In this document: positions 1-11,887 of the stretch, in pieces | How positions within the stretch are numbered: the first letter of the stretch is position 1 | Layout of the letters: each line of letters begins with the position of its first letter | From: Fragum whitleyi | Lineage: Eukaryota > Mollusca > Bivalvia > Cardiida > Cardiidae | NCBI GenBank assembly: GCA_948146395.1 | Contig: OX411548.1 | Span: 37,456,912-37,520,911, forward strand | DNA: 64,000 nucleotides | Direction: 5' to 3' | Notes under the pieces: generated by a model | The model's input: only the letters and a program-made list of their open reading frames with translations | Told to the model about the DNA's origin: nothing | Database searches by the model: none | Position numbers and translations under genes: made by a program

Positions 1-700
1 ATTATTTAATATATATTTCCTAAGTATGAATATTTCTTGTGCAAAAAAAAACCAACAAAACAACAACAACAACAACAACAAAAACGCTGTTGTAAAAAGA
101 TAACATGTTTCACAAAGAAACTTATATTGCTCGGTCAAAATATCAAATAGGCTTACTTTTCCACAATCATGATCCACAAAGGAAAAAGATCGTCAATGTG
201 TTGGTTTCAGTTTTCTCTTTTTGCCACGAAGTTTCAACAGCGCGGTGGTGTATTTGGTTGGAATATGCGCTCAACGGTTTATTTTTTTTATCATTACTTT
301 TTTCAAGAATACATTTCCTTGTCTCAGTGTGTTGATAACGATGTGATGGTAAATATGTCCTATTCAAAGAAATTTATATAATACTATAAAAAATAAATAA
401 TTGAGTACGCTACGTATTTTTCATTGGTGAACGAAATTTTCGTTCACCAGTGTTATATACCGTGTATGGAAAATCCTGTAGGATCTTAATAGGTTTTAAA
501 TAAAGCAGTACCTCTTTAGATTCAACTTAGTATCTCTAGATACTTCTCTCTACAAAATCACTGTTTATTTCGTTAAGTGCATGACACTAGCATTCTTCAT
601 CAAGTGAAGATAATGAAAATTACCCTTTAAAAACACAAAATTATCTTGGAATGTCTATACGAGCGAATTTTTGATCGGCGTAAGATTCTCGAGACTCGAG
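1..700. other. Intergenic, no gene seen
   Basis: AT-rich sequence with only short open frames that lack codon structure. It holds an (AAC)n microsatellite at about 53-84 and a short perfect hairpin at 426-449 with arms GGTGAACGAAA. Nothing else was recognised. Confidence 0.6.
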
Positions 701-1712
701 AGCAAAAACAAAGTTTGTGTCTGTACACTGTATGGTGGACGGACGTTTTGGCCACGGACGTTTTGGCCAGGACGTTTTGGCCAGGACGTTTTGGCCACGG
801 ACGTTTTGGCCACAATATTTTTCAAAATAGGACCTTTTGGCCAAAAGATATTTGTTGGAAGAATAAGTCATTTTAAGAAATTTTAATCACTTTACAGTTC
901 TTATTTTAGTCATTTAGATAATAATGTTGACATTTTTTACCATTTTGATGTGTTTAATCACTCAATAGCACATCTGAAGAAAAAAAAATATCCCTTATTT
1001 GGGACTCCCCTACAATACTTTACCATGATAATAAATTAATTGAAAATAATATGAAATGTTAACAATATAAAGTTTACAAAATGCAATATCTGCATATATT
1101 TCTTTCAAATATTAAATGAAAATATAAGATAAAAACAATATTGATTTTTCTTAGAAAGCACAATTAACATAGATCATTTCTTTTGGCCAAAAGAATTTGA
1201 CTATATTTGTTAAATCAAATTAACTATCAACTATTTACCCAATAAATGAACAAAAGATAAAACAGAAATTGCTACATGTAGATCAAAGCAAGTTTGCAAA
1301 ATTCAATCATCAACATTTAATTGATCATTATAAACAATTTAATAGGGATTAAAGAGATTTCCCCCAATAAAGTAATTTGCCAAAAATGTAAAATTCTTTG
1401 AGGAAATAAACTCCTTTTCTAACACAATTTTGTTAATGGTATGATATTTGTACCTTGTAAATACACTTCTTTAGTGGACAAATAGTTAAATGAGAAGAAA
1501 AAAAAGCATAACATTTAATTGCTATTTACAAACTTTTTAATACCCATATAATAGAATTTGGCCAAAAGGTCCTACTTTGAAAAACATTGTGGCCAAAACG
1601 TCCGTGGCCAAAACGTCCTGGCCAAAACGTCCTGGCCAAAACGTCCGTGGCCAAAACGTCCTACATTCACACTGTATAGACAGATACTATGTTTTGGATT
1701 TAAGCCCTCGCT
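701..1712. mobile_element. Foldback element FB1, arms of ACGTTTTGGCCA units
   Basis: Two inverted arms enclose about 0.7 kb of AT-rich sequence with no open frame. The left arm has five copies of ACGTTTTGGCCA starting at 743, 758, 772, 786 and 801; the right arm has five reverse-complement copies at 1590, 1605, 1619, 1633 and 1648. Unit spacing is 15, 14, 14, 15 in both arms. A diverged sixth unit (CCTTTTGGCCA) sits inside each arm, and about 40 bp of unique sequence outside the units is also inverted (near 701-740 and 1668-1712), which sets the approximate ends. No target duplication was resolved. The structure matches non-autonomous foldback-type DNA transposons. Confidence 0.75.
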
Positions 1713-2336
1713 ATTGCAACTTGTAGTAATTTGCCGGAAATGTGTGTTAATTGAGGTCGTGAACTCTTGAACTTCTACACACGTGATTGGCCATACCACA
1801 CGTGATGACCTACTCCGATTTTACCTGTCTTCTTATGAATGAAGTATTTGCTTACCTAAGAGAAGCAAACTGTTAACATGTTCGTAATTATCGATTGAAA
1901 TACGTACGCTACCCAATACGCTATTAAGGCTATAGATTTAAAAAATAAAATAAAATGTTAGCTAATGCATTGTAATTCTGTCATTTAAAGTCATCCATCG
2001 AAATACGGTCACCCTCGAGCATTAATTGCAGCTTTCAAAAGCAAGTGATTGTGTTAGCAGAAGCCGAGATTATTATTATTGTTATTATTTGTACAAGATA
2101 GGAAGTTCCAGACGATGCAATATTCAATGTTCCGCTACCGATGGACAAAGCGTTCTAATAAATCATTACCTATTCACGTATGAAATAAATAATCCTGTAT
2201 TAAATTCTAAAATTTCGTGATGTGTAAATGCAAGTGTTTCGAGTGAAAACACAACACGTCTGGAGCTAGCTGGGTCAGAGCGTGGCGGCACCCTTTGAAG
2301 TCCCCAGATTCTTGCAAGCCGCGACGTCGCTTTTGA
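1713..2336. other. Intergenic, nothing recognised
   Basis: No plausible coding exon, RNA gene or clear repeat boundary was seen here. Confidence 0.5.
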
Positions 2337-2655
2337 AACAAGAGCTGTCACTGTAAGATGACAATGCCCCCGACACCGCTTTGATTTTAAATTATGGCCA
2401 ATCTATGTTGAAGGTCAAGGTCATCCAGGGGTCAAGGTCACCAAAGTATGTGCCTACAGAAAGGTAATGTACCAAGGAATGTTGTGGTAAAGTATGATGC
2501 GAATATGTTAAGTAATAAGGAAGTTATGGCCAATGTTAAAGTTTTTGGACGGAATGACGGACGGACGGACGGACAGACGGACGGACAGACGGACGGACAG
2601 ACAGACGGACGGACAAGTCAAATTTATGATGCCTCCCTATCGGGGGCATAAAAAG
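2337..2655 (+). repeat. Dispersed repeat ending GGGGGCATAAAAA, copy 1
   Basis: It begins AACAAGAGCTGTCACTG, contains ATGCCCCCGACACCGC, carries a (GGAC/AGAC)n microsatellite at about 2560-2615 and ends in CCTCCCTATCGGGGGCATAAAAA. The inner ATGCCCCC and the terminal GGGGGCAT are inverted. A shorter copy lies at 34553-34736 and a relative at 32093-32380. The open frame here is only the microsatellite read through. Confidence 0.7.
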
Positions 2656-3446
2656 TCACACGCGAGATTTTACGGGTTTTTTCCTATTTTATCAGTATGA
2701 ATTGTGACTAGGATTTAATCATTTGACTCGGATATTTTGTATATTTGCAGAAGGTGAAATGATTTCAGAAATATTTTCGTAACAACGAAAGGGGATTTTG
2801 TTCGCATGTGACTTATGAAGAATTACGAGAAACAGTTTTAATTTTGTGTTAAATTTTTACCTTTCGCGCTTCCGGAAGACTGCGCGATTTAGGACGCGCT
2901 AGTTTTTCAAATGTTGAACGATCTTTAATGGCGCAACCAGCCTTATCCTGATAGGAATTTAAGATAGTTAACCCACTATCTATTGAACATTACGTCGTGG
3001 AGTATTGAAATTAAATTCGAGACCGGATTTTTCACCACGGACCGTGGACGGTTGGATGTTGTTGATCGTATAGTCAAGGGCCTTGGAATCGTATTTATGG
3101 GGGAGCGCGTTTATTAGGGAGGGCGCGTCTAAAAGGTGAATACGGTATATTTAGTCCAAATTCTCATTGAAACATAAACACGCACCACTTGACCGTGACC
3201 AACCTTGATATGAAGTATAATTTAACCCATTGCATACTTGTGTAATGTAAATATCTTCGGTTACGGGTATTTTTGTATCATATTACCCAAATCCCATTCC
3301 CTGGTGTTGTTTTTTGGTTGTTGTTTTTTGGTTGTTGTTTTTTTGTTTTTTTTCGTTTCAAACAAGGCCGGAAAACAGGGGATATAGCAATCTAGGTACC
3401 ATTTACTTTTAATATATGAATGTCGTAAATAGATAAATAAATAAAA
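2656..3446. other. Intergenic, nothing recognised
   Basis: No coding or RNA signal. A T/G-rich simple tract lies around 3307-3356. Confidence 0.5.
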
Positions 3447-4497
3447 GAATCAAATGAACAAATATCCCAACACGAAAGACCTAATTTCAAATTTTAACAT
3501 CGAATGGATTTTTTTTCAAAGTATTTGACATCGTAACTACAACTGTATAGTAGCGCTTCTTTCCCTCGGATGGCTCTAGAATTTTCTCAATACAATCATT
3601 CATCTATTTGTTTTGCCGTAAGTATGTAAAATATTACAAAAAACGAAATTTGGGTTGTGAATCAATCGCCCGTGGACTGGAGCACCTTTACCTTAACATG
3701 GAAATCGGAGAATCAAATGAACAAATATCCCAACACGATAGACCAAATTTCAAATTTTAACATCGAATGGATTTTTTTTTCGAAGTAATTGACATCGTAA
3801 CTACAACTGTATAGTAGCTCTTCTATCCCTCGGTTGGCTCTAGAATTTTCTCAATACAATCATTCATCTATTTGTTTTGCCGTAAGTATGTAAAATATTA
3901 CAAAAAACGAAATTTGGATTGTGAATCAATCGCCCGTGGACTGAGGCACCTTTACCTTAACATGGAAATTGAAGAATCAAATGAACAAATATCCCAACAC
4001 GATAGACCAAATTTCAAATTTTAACAACGAATGGATTTTTTTTCAAAGTACTTGACATCGTAACTACAACTGTATAGTAGCGCTTCTATCCCTCGGATGG
4101 CTCTAGAATTTTCTCAATACAATCATTCATCTATTTGTTTTGCCGTAAGTATGTAAAATATTACAAAAAACGAAATTTGGATTGTGAATCAATCGCCCGT
4201 GGACTGGAGCACCTTTACCTTAACATGGAAATTGAAGAATCAAATGAACAAATATCCCAACACGATAGACCAAATTTCAAATTTTAACAACGAATGGATT
4301 TTTTTTTCAAAGTACTTGACATCGTAACTACAACTGTATAGTAGCGCTTCTATCCCTCGGATGGCTCTAGAATTCCCTCAATACAATTATTCATCTATTT
4401 GTTTTGCCGTAAGTATGAAAAATATTACAAAAAACGAAATTTGGATTGTGAATCAATCGCCTGTGGACTGGAGCACCTTTATCTTAACATGGAAATT
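3447..4497. repeat. Tandem array, four units of about 263 bp
   Basis: Units begin with GAATCAAATGAACAAATATC at 3447, 3710, 3974 and 4237, giving periods of 263, 264 and 263 bp. Units differ by scattered substitutions and small T-tract length changes. The short open frame at 4399-4608 lies in the last unit and has no counterpart meaning in the others. No coding role is supported. Confidence 0.85.
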
Positions 4498-5882
4498 GGT
4501 AATTCTCGCACCAGAACTATAATTAGCATCCATCCGTACGTAGCTGCCGTCTTCTACCCTCTTAGGTTTACGATTATCCGCCGTTTTGGTAGGAGCAATA
4601 GAATTTAAACAACGACTTTATTTGGACAATTCATTAGCTGTACAAACTACCTTCCTACATAGATTTTATCGGATTGGGGTTTTTTGTTGTTATTTTTTTT
4701 TTTTTTTTTTTTTAATTATTTTTTACGCAATGGCATCAGATAATTATTCTTTCACAAGACTGAATATTACCGAAAGAGACCAAAACCATCTAATTACAAT
4801 TACGAAACAGCGGTCTTTTAATTCGGAGGATGGGGGGACCCCATTCAGGTCGTACCAGAGCCATAGCGGATAACGTTTAAAAGTCAATATGCAGAAAGAC
4901 TGCTGTTTAATCTGCTAAAATATGGGTTCCGCATGTGGAAATTGAATTACCTTTCTGACTGCTAGTCTTGTGTTAAGAAAAGAATCATTAGTCTAGACGC
5001 TATAGTTGCCTGTTTTCTTTTCTCTAGGCTTACCGCTCTCTGTCTATCGGTCTGTCTCTGTCTGTCACTCTCTCTACCTTTCTTTTCCTCTCTTTCTCTT
5101 TCTTTGAATTTAGAATTTTGACGAGACACTTTCCCTTGATTATTTTTTACATTTATAATTTCTCTTTTCTCAACGAATTCAATATATCACTTTAGAATGC
5201 CAACAGATTCGTTCACCATCAGTACTTTCAGTGCTTTGATTTTTTAATGATATTGGGATTTTAATGAAAAGAGCGAAATAAATGAAAAGTTTGAATAAAA
5301 AAAGGGAATAATGTATAAGTAAAAATAATTCAGAGAGAAACTTTGAAGCCAAAATTAAAAAAGTCAGTATAATGAAAAAAAATCAAAATACTTCTTCATA
5401 GGTCAGGTACGCTAAATAGAGTTAGATAAAGATATGTTAATCAAAAGCAAAAATTAAAAAAAAAGGACTGAAAAGGCATGAAGTATTTAAGCATTAAAAC
5501 TACATTCTAATTATGTGTAAAAATAACTTTGATATCGTTTGTAACGACTAGTATTTTGTGGTTTAAAATATACTATTTTCTATAAACTTTTATTGGACTA
5601 AAATGACATGCCCCCTCGTTTGTATAAGGGGTGGAGTCGAGAGATTTCCGCGCATGCGCAGACTTATGTGAAATAAGTCTAAGGATTAATTTCACATCTG
5701 GAAAGTAGCCGTGGGGTGTATTGATCTAACAAACCTCCCGCTGTCGGACCTTTTTTGTCAGAAGGTTACTGATTGGTCCGCCTCGTTTTCCGTTCTGTGA
5801 CTTCACGCGTACAGAAATTAACCATTCAATCAGCCAAGGGTAAGATAAGTAAAACGTTCGTAACCCTTGGCTCGACAAGATG
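4498..5882. other. Intergenic; pyrimidine tract and NRF1-like palindrome
   Basis: No gene recognised. A pyrimidine-rich (TCTG/TCTC)n tract runs about 5037-5107. CGCATGCGCA at 5651-5660 fits the NRF1 binding palindrome known from animal promoters, but no exon follows it, so a promoter is not claimed. Confidence 0.4.
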
Positions 5883-6097
5883 CTATCTGATAATCAAAGC
5901 CGTAAATTTATCTAGTCAAACTCAGGAATACGAACATATGACCTATGCGGTTTTCGAGAAGAAGCTTTCGATACCCCTTGACTCGTGAAGATGATCTTTG
6001 CAACCCGGCGATCCAAATGTCGTAACTACAGATTCATTTAATTGAATTTACGGCATTTTTTCTCGCTCATCAAAGAATGCGGTCCTGCACTCCGAGA
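5883..6097. repeat. 215-bp dispersed repeat, copy 1
   Basis: Nearly identical over its full 215 bp to 30947-31161, in the same orientation; only a handful of substitutions were seen. Both copies start at CTATCTGATAATC and stop at CACTCCGAGA. No terminal repeats or target duplication were resolved. Confidence 0.8.
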
Positions 6098-7298
6098 TTT
6101 TTCATCTGGCAAGGGTAGGATTTTTTTTACCTGACTGGGTTGAAAAATTTTTCGTTTGGCTGTAATGAGAAATTCTTCACCTTGGTTATGAACGAATTTT
6201 TTTTATCTGACTGGGTTGAAAATTTTTCGTTTGGCTGTAATGAGAAATTCTTCACCTGGGTTAGGAAGAATTTTTTTTTTCTGACTGGGTTGAACATTTT
6301 TTCGTTTGGCTGTTATGAGAAATTCTTCACCTTGGTTAAGAAGAAATGTTCTTATCTGACTGGGTTGAAAATTTTTTCGTTTGGCTGTAATGAGAAATTC
6401 TTCACCTTGGTTAGGAAGACATTTTTTTTTTCTGACTGGGTTGAAATTTTTTTCGTTTGGCTGTAATGAGAAATTCTTCACCTTGGTTAGGAAGAAATTT
6501 TTTCATCTGACTTGGTTTAAATTTTTTCGCTTGGCTGTAATGAGAAATTCTTCACCTTGGCGGAAGAAATTTTTTTATCTGACTGGGTTGAAATTTTTTT
6601 CGTTTGGCTGTAATGAGAAATTCTTCACCTTGGTTAGGAAGAAATTTTTTATCTGGTGTAGCCGGGATGTGTATAAGAGGTGTTTGTACTGCCTTGCTGT
6701 AAAAGCCTTAATAGCGACGTGGTAGAGCACTCGCTTTGGGATGTAGAGGTCCCGGGTTCGAATCCCATTGGAGTCGAATATTTAATTTTTCATCTGGCCA
6801 GGGCAGGATTTTTTTTTACCTGACTGGGTTGAAAATTTTTTCGTTTGGCTGTAATGAGAAATTCTTCACCTTGTTTAGGAAGAAATTTTTTTTATCTGAC
6901 TGGGTTGAAAATTCTTTCGTTTGGCTGTAATGAGAAATTCTTCACCTTGGTTAGGAAGAAATTTTTTTATCTTACTGGGTTAAAAAATTTTTCGTTTGGC
7001 TGTAATGAGAAATTCTTCACCTTGGTTAGGAAGAATTTTTTTATCTGACTGGGTTGAAAATTTATTCGTTTGGCTATAATTAGAAATTCTTCACCTTGGC
7101 TAGGAAGAAATTTTTTTTTATCTGACTGTGTTGAAAAAATTTTCATTTGGCTCTAATGAGAAATTCTTCACCTTGGTTAGGAAGATTTTTTTTATCTGGT
7201 GTAGCCGGGATGTGTATAAGAGGTGTTTGTACTGCCTTGCCGTACAAGCCTTAATAGCGACGTGGTAGAGCACTCGCTTTGGGATGTAGATGTCCCCT
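6098..7298 (+). mobile_element. tRNA-headed element with 75-bp tandem body
   Basis: The repeating structure is a tRNA-like head, a short leader (TTTTTCATCTGGC...) and an array of about 75-bp units (core TTCGTTTGGCTGTAATGAGA). Unit cores fall at 6153, 6228, 6303, 6378, 6454, 6528 and 6601 in the first array and at 6842, 6918, 6993, 7067 and 7144 in the second. Heads lie at about 6655-6780 and 7198-7298; the second head is cut off by the Gypsy element. The head has an A-box-like GTGGTAGAGCACTCG and a B-box GGTTCGAATCC and looks like a degenerate tRNA-Pro. Because 75 is divisible by three, long repetitive reading frames stay open on both strands; these are not genes. Confidence 0.7.
6655..6780 (+). 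repeat. Degenerate tRNA-Pro-like SINE head
   Basis: The stretch resembles a tRNA-Pro from D-arm to T-loop (GTGGTAGAGC ... CTTTGGGATG ... GGTTCGAATCC), but the T-stem and acceptor stem do not pair. It is repeated at 7198-7298. Best read as a SINE promoter head, not a working tRNA gene. Confidence 0.55.
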
Positions 7299-8482
7299 TG
7301 ACAACTTTTAAACATAACATCAATGGGAAAAGGAATTTCTCTGCCAAACATAAGTTCATTTGGACTAAATCCAGTGCTGACATGGCATATGGCACGGTAA
7401 GCCATCATAACGAATGGGATGTGGTCATCCCAGTCGTTCCTATTTTCATTAACAAACATGGACAACATTTGAAGAACAGTTCTATTCAAGCGTTCAATCA
7501 TTCCATCTGACTTCGGATTGTAAGGTGTTGTCCAAGTTTTTTGTATACCGAGCAGTTTGTTCATTTCAGTAAATAATTGAGATTCGAACTCTCGACCTTC
7601 ATCAGAATGAATAACGGAAGGTACCCCATACCGTGCTATAAATTCATTAACCAGTTTATCTGCAACGGTTAGAGCAGTATGGTTAGAGATTGCATAAGCT
7701 TCTGAAAACTTGGTGAAGTAATCCCCAACAATTAGCAAATACTCGTTACCGTTTTAGGTGATAGGCAGGGGCCCAAGTATATCTAACGCTATCCTATCCA
7801 TGACATAGCTTGATAAATCCTGCTTAAGGGGAGATTTCCCTAGCCCTGGTCCAGGTTTTCTTCGAGAACACAGTTCGCAGGCTATGCACCAAGCCTTTAC
7901 GTCTCTTCCCATTCCAGGCCAGTAAAATCTTCTCTTAATAGATTTGAGAGTTCGATCTCTACCCAAATGACAAGCCGTTTTACTAACATGCAGATGCTCG
8001 AATATTTCCCGTTTTAATGCATTTGGAACAACGAATTGCATTTTGACAGTTTCGTCCCCTCCTGTTGCAATGCATTTCCTGTACAGGAAACCATTTTCAA
8101 CAACACGGGATTCCCACATGCTCCACAATAAACGAGCCCTAAATGACAAGTCCTTTACGACATGTTTTGGTGGCTTATTTTCGTATGTTTCCTTAAGATT
8201 TAAAATAGACATTATAACATTATCAGATTGCTGCATTTGCTTAATATCTTCAGCAGACCAATCTGGCAACCAATTTGTACCTTTGTCATTTTGATTTAAG
8301 AGTGCAAAAATAGAAATTGTTTCTGTTGCAATAGGGATAGAACTGTCTGCTGAAGTTTCAGACGAAATACCATCAGGGCAGTCAGATCGTTTACATTTTC
8401 TCCTGGGTAGCCTAGAAAGAGCATCGGCATTTCCATGTAAGGCCCCTTTCCTAATGCTGAATTGTAAAGTCATAGGTTTCAA
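7299..8482 (-). pseudogene. Gypsy integrase, broken and truncated
   Basis: The first part holds the HHCC zinc-binding domain (HLGRDRTLKSIKRRFYWPGM, then CIACELCSRRK). After a stop and frame change near 7745 the catalytic core follows with the three acidic residues of a DDE enzyme in VGDYFTKF, IHSDEGREFES and SDGMIERLNR. The similarity stops after GREIPFPIDVMF at about 7299; the C-terminal domain, polypurine tract and 3' LTR are missing. The open frame runs on through the SINE head and 75-bp repeats by chance. Confidence 0.85.
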
Positions 8483-8861
8483 GAATAGTCAACCACCGAG
8501 CGATCATTCCCTCTCGATCCTTGAAATTTCTAAGCCATGTCAAAGATGAATGATCCGTTCTTACAAGGAAATGTCTTCCCCAGAGATACTGGCTAAAATG
8601 TCTAATAAATGTTACCATAGCAAGCAGTTCAATGAATGTCGTGCAATATCTTTGTTGAGCTTTGTTTAGACTTTTGCTCGCATATGCAATGACTCTTTCT
8701 TCGCCATTCTGAATTTGAGACAATACTGCCCCAATTCCAAATTGACTTCCATCTGTGTCTAAAATGAAATCACCTTCCAATTCAGGATAGCCCAGAATTG
8801 GTTCAGATACAAGCAATTGTTTTAATTTTTCAAAGCTTTGCTGGCATTCATCATCCCACAA
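8451..8861 (-). pseudogene. Gypsy RNase H domain
   Basis: This frame contains LDTDGSQFGIGAVLSQ, the first catalytic aspartate region of the Gypsy RNase H, then the TTFIELLAMV and FLVRTDHSSLTWL blocks. It is joined to reverse transcriptase and to integrase only through frame changes. Confidence 0.85.
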
Positions 8862-9599
8862 GAACTTCTTTTCTTATGAGTCAGTCTTGTCAGAGGATAT
8901 GCGATTGATGCAAGATCTTTAATATATCTCCTATAGTAATTAATAAGACCAAGAAAGCTTCTTAACTCTGTAACATTTGTAGGAACAGGCCAATTAAAAA
9001 CAGCATTTACTTTATCTTGAGAACAATGGATGCCGTTCTCAGAAACGATATGACCTAAATGCTGAATTGACGTTTTGAAAAGATGACATTTCTTTGGTTT
9101 TAATGTTAGATTAGCTTCTCTGAACCTGGTGAATACTATTCTGAGATTTTGAAAGGTTTCCTCAAAGGTTTTCCCAAAAATGATAATATCATCGAGGTAA
9201 CACAGACATTTTTCCCATTGTAAACCATGCAACATCCTTTCAATTAGCCTTTCAAAGGTTGCAGGTGCGTTGGTTAAACCAAACGACATGACCTTGAACT
9301 GATGAAGTCCAAGATGAGTGCTAAAAGCTGTATATTGCTTATGACTTTCGGCCATCGGTATTTGCCAGTATCCAGAAGCTAAATCTAGAGTGCAAAAGAA
9401 TTTTGAAGACGAAAGAGTATATAGAGATTCATTTATTTGGGTAGTGGATATGCATCCTTTTTGGTAACTGCATTTAAGTTTCTATAGTCAAGACAAAAGC
9501 GAATTGAGTCATCAGCTTTCTTGACAAGAATAACTAGGGGGACCATGGGCTATTACTTGGCTCAATTATATCTTGTTCTAACATCTTAGAAATTTCGTC
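8822..9599 (-). pseudogene. Gypsy reverse transcriptase, broken
   Basis: The palm domain is recognisable by FGLTNAPATF and by the catalytic YLDDIIIF box, then LGHIVSENGI and FLGLINYYRRYI of the thumb. The N-terminal part (about 9360-9599) is spread over different frames, with single-base shifts near 9545 and 9445. A further shift near 8870 separates it from RNase H. Confidence 0.85.
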
Positions 9600-10625
9600 T
9601 TATATGATGTCTTTTTGTGCAATAGGGACCCTACGAGGAGGAAGTTTTATTGGTTTAGCATCCCCCACGTCTATAGTATGTTCAGCTAAGTTAGTTTGAC
9701 CTATTCTTCCAGAACCATCAGTAAAGATTTCAATAAATTCAAGCAGTAAATGTTTGACTTTATCCGCCTGAGAATCGTTCAAGTTTTCAATAGCTTCGTC
9801 CAACAGTGGCTTCAAGTTATCTGGCAATAAGTTATTATCATTTCCGGTTTCGTTAATCAGAGATGATACAACATTGGCAGCTTCAAGACTAGCTACTGAA
9901 GTACCCTTTCTAACTTTTATTTTCCTATCAGTGAAGTAAATGAAAGATAATGGAACTGAAGTCTGCTGAGAGTTAACAATAGACCTTGACATCATCAATC
10001 CCTTTTTGGTTAAATTTTGGAAAGGTTCAATTAGACACAAACCTTTGTCCAGGTGATTATCTATTGAGCCCTTTATAAACACTTCCTTACTAGGAGGGAC
10101 GGTCACGGTTTCTTTTACCCTTATTTTGCACACCTTGTCAAAATTATATTGCTCTAGCTTTAGTTTATGTTTCCCTATGCTCATAAGACCTTTTCCAAAT
10201 TTAATTGAAACATCAAAGTCTTCCAGGAAATCATTGCCTAACAGCCAGTCTAAGTCATCTAATTCTGCTATTAAGAAATCGTACCGAATCATTTCATTAT
10301 CTATTTCGAATTCCAGCGAATTTTTTCCATCAACGGACACTTCACTTCCGTTCGCAGCAGTAAGTTTCAAATCACTCTTTTGCATTTTTTCTTTGTTCAA
10401 TTGTAGGCGTCGAAAAGCCTGTCTTGAAATTATAGACCTTACAGAACCTGAGTCTACTAATGCACGACACTTTAAGTCATTTATGACAACCTTAGTGTAC
10501 TGGCATGCTCTATTTTTATTTGTTTTGTTGTGATTATAATTTTGCCCATTATCTGAAGTTATGTTGAAGGCTGAAGCTTCGGGCTTAAGATCAAACTTTC
10601 CTAGTTTTCCTGTTTTGAGGGACAA
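9600..10625 (-). pseudogene. Gypsy protease region and linker of pol
   Basis: A 341-codon open frame with an aspartic protease motif (ALVDSGS, about residues 55-61) followed by a retropepsin-like region containing LDWLLGNDFL. The C-terminal part contains the linker before reverse transcriptase (AEHTIDVGDAKPIKLPPRR). The frame ends in a TAA at 9600, just before the expected first reverse transcriptase block, so the polyprotein is interrupted. Confidence 0.8.
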
Positions 10626-11809
10626 TTAGCTGCTATATGACCCTTTTTATGACATCGGTAACATTCCGTATTCTCCTGCTTATTGCGTCTATCAGAATTG
10701 TTTGACCTTGAACGCGAAGATTCACTAGTTCTTCTATCTGACTTATTAATTGTTACCATTAGATCCTGCAAAAGTTTAGCAATATCATGCAAAGTAACAG
10801 AGTCAGCCCTACTTGTACGTTCTTGCGTTTGAGTGTTTTCAGAAGTTTTAACTGCATTAGCTGGCCCTTCTGGTTCAAAGTGAGGTTTCCTAAGTATACC
10901 ATGTGAGCCTTCAAAAGCCTCATACTCAATTGCTAAAGAGATCGCTGCGTCAATGGAGGAAGGATGACGATACTGAACATGGCTGCGAAGTTCAGGACGA
11001 GCTAGCCCATATATGAATTGGTCAATCAAATAGATTCCTCTCGCTTCAGGGTTAATGTTTGGGAAGGCTTGTAAGCAAAGCCTTTGAAGTGAATAACCGA
11101 AGTTCGATGCAGATTCCTGCCTTTGTTGTTTACGATTGTGGAATTGACATCTATATGCAGTCTCACGCTAAATTGGATTAAATCTCCTACCTTTAAAATC
11201 TTTTAATTGCTCATAACTTCGGAAGTGATCAATGCTTAATTCGCTTAAGACTTTCTGAGTCTGACCCCTTAAACTCATAACAAGTTGCTGTAATTTTTCA
11301 TATTCATTCCAACTATTCCAAGAAGCTACATATTCAAAGTGGATAATATAATCTCTCCAGTCACATGATTAACAATCAAAGCTATTGGGTTCTTTACAAT
11401 TTCTACGTGTTGGCAATTCGTGGTAGGAAATAGGCTTAGATTGCTGATTGCCATTGCCTTGATGTATTGCGTTAGACGGGTTATCAATATGCATACCAAT
11501 ACCATGCATTTCAGATTTTTCATCGTTACTTTTGGAACGACCCTGTACCATGTAATAATTGTCATTATATCTAGTTAATGGTTGGGTGCATGCGTAAGTG
11601 TTATCCCTTATAGAATCATTATGCTGTACACACATTTCTGAATCATGTAATATCGGATTAGGGTTTACATTTGAACCACCCTGTACCAAATAGTCAGAAC
11701 GAAAATATTTGCTTTCACCCTTTACCTGAGAATCGCCACCCATATTTCCAACATTTTGGGAATATGCATCAGTGCAATTTTGTGAGCTGTCAAAAGGTGC
11801 TTCTGCCAT
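10601..11809 (-). pseudogene. Gypsy gag, broken
   Basis: Gag packages the element RNA. A start codon at 11809 (MAEAPFDS...) opens a hydrophilic N-terminal part that stays open to 11369. After a frame change the capsid-like part continues, with an in-frame TAG near 11170, into LIDQFIYGLARPELR and a nucleocapsid with one CCHC zinc knuckle (CYRCHKKGHIAANC) near 10630-10670. The gag end overlaps the protease frame by about 25 nt in another frame, as expected for gag-pol frameshifting. At least one frameshift and one stop make it non-functional. Confidence 0.8.
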
Positions 11810-11866
11810 AATGAACAGGCCCAATGAAATACAGAAGAGAAAATTACAAAGTCCCTTGAAGTGTTT

Positions 11867-11884
11867 ATCCGGCTCGCGGGACCA
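11867..11884 (-). other. Putative tRNA primer-binding site
   Basis: Three bases after the LTR end, the minus strand reads TGGTCCCGCGAGCCGGAT. It begins with TGG, the complement of a tRNA CCA end. The primer tRNA was not identified. Confidence 0.45.
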
Positions 11885-11887
11885 AAA

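Noticed and set aside
743..812. Short regular repeats that could be taken for a CRISPR or microsatellite
   Set aside because: They are mirrored exactly at 1590-1659 and form foldback arms.
6720..6775. A tRNA-Pro gene
   Set aside because: The T-stem and acceptor stem do not pair and the same degenerate head recurs at 7198; better explained as a SINE head.
6140..7048. Long open frames rich in F, K and CNEKFF on both strands
   Set aside because: They are the 75-bp repeat read through; the period is a multiple of three, so frames stay open without selection.
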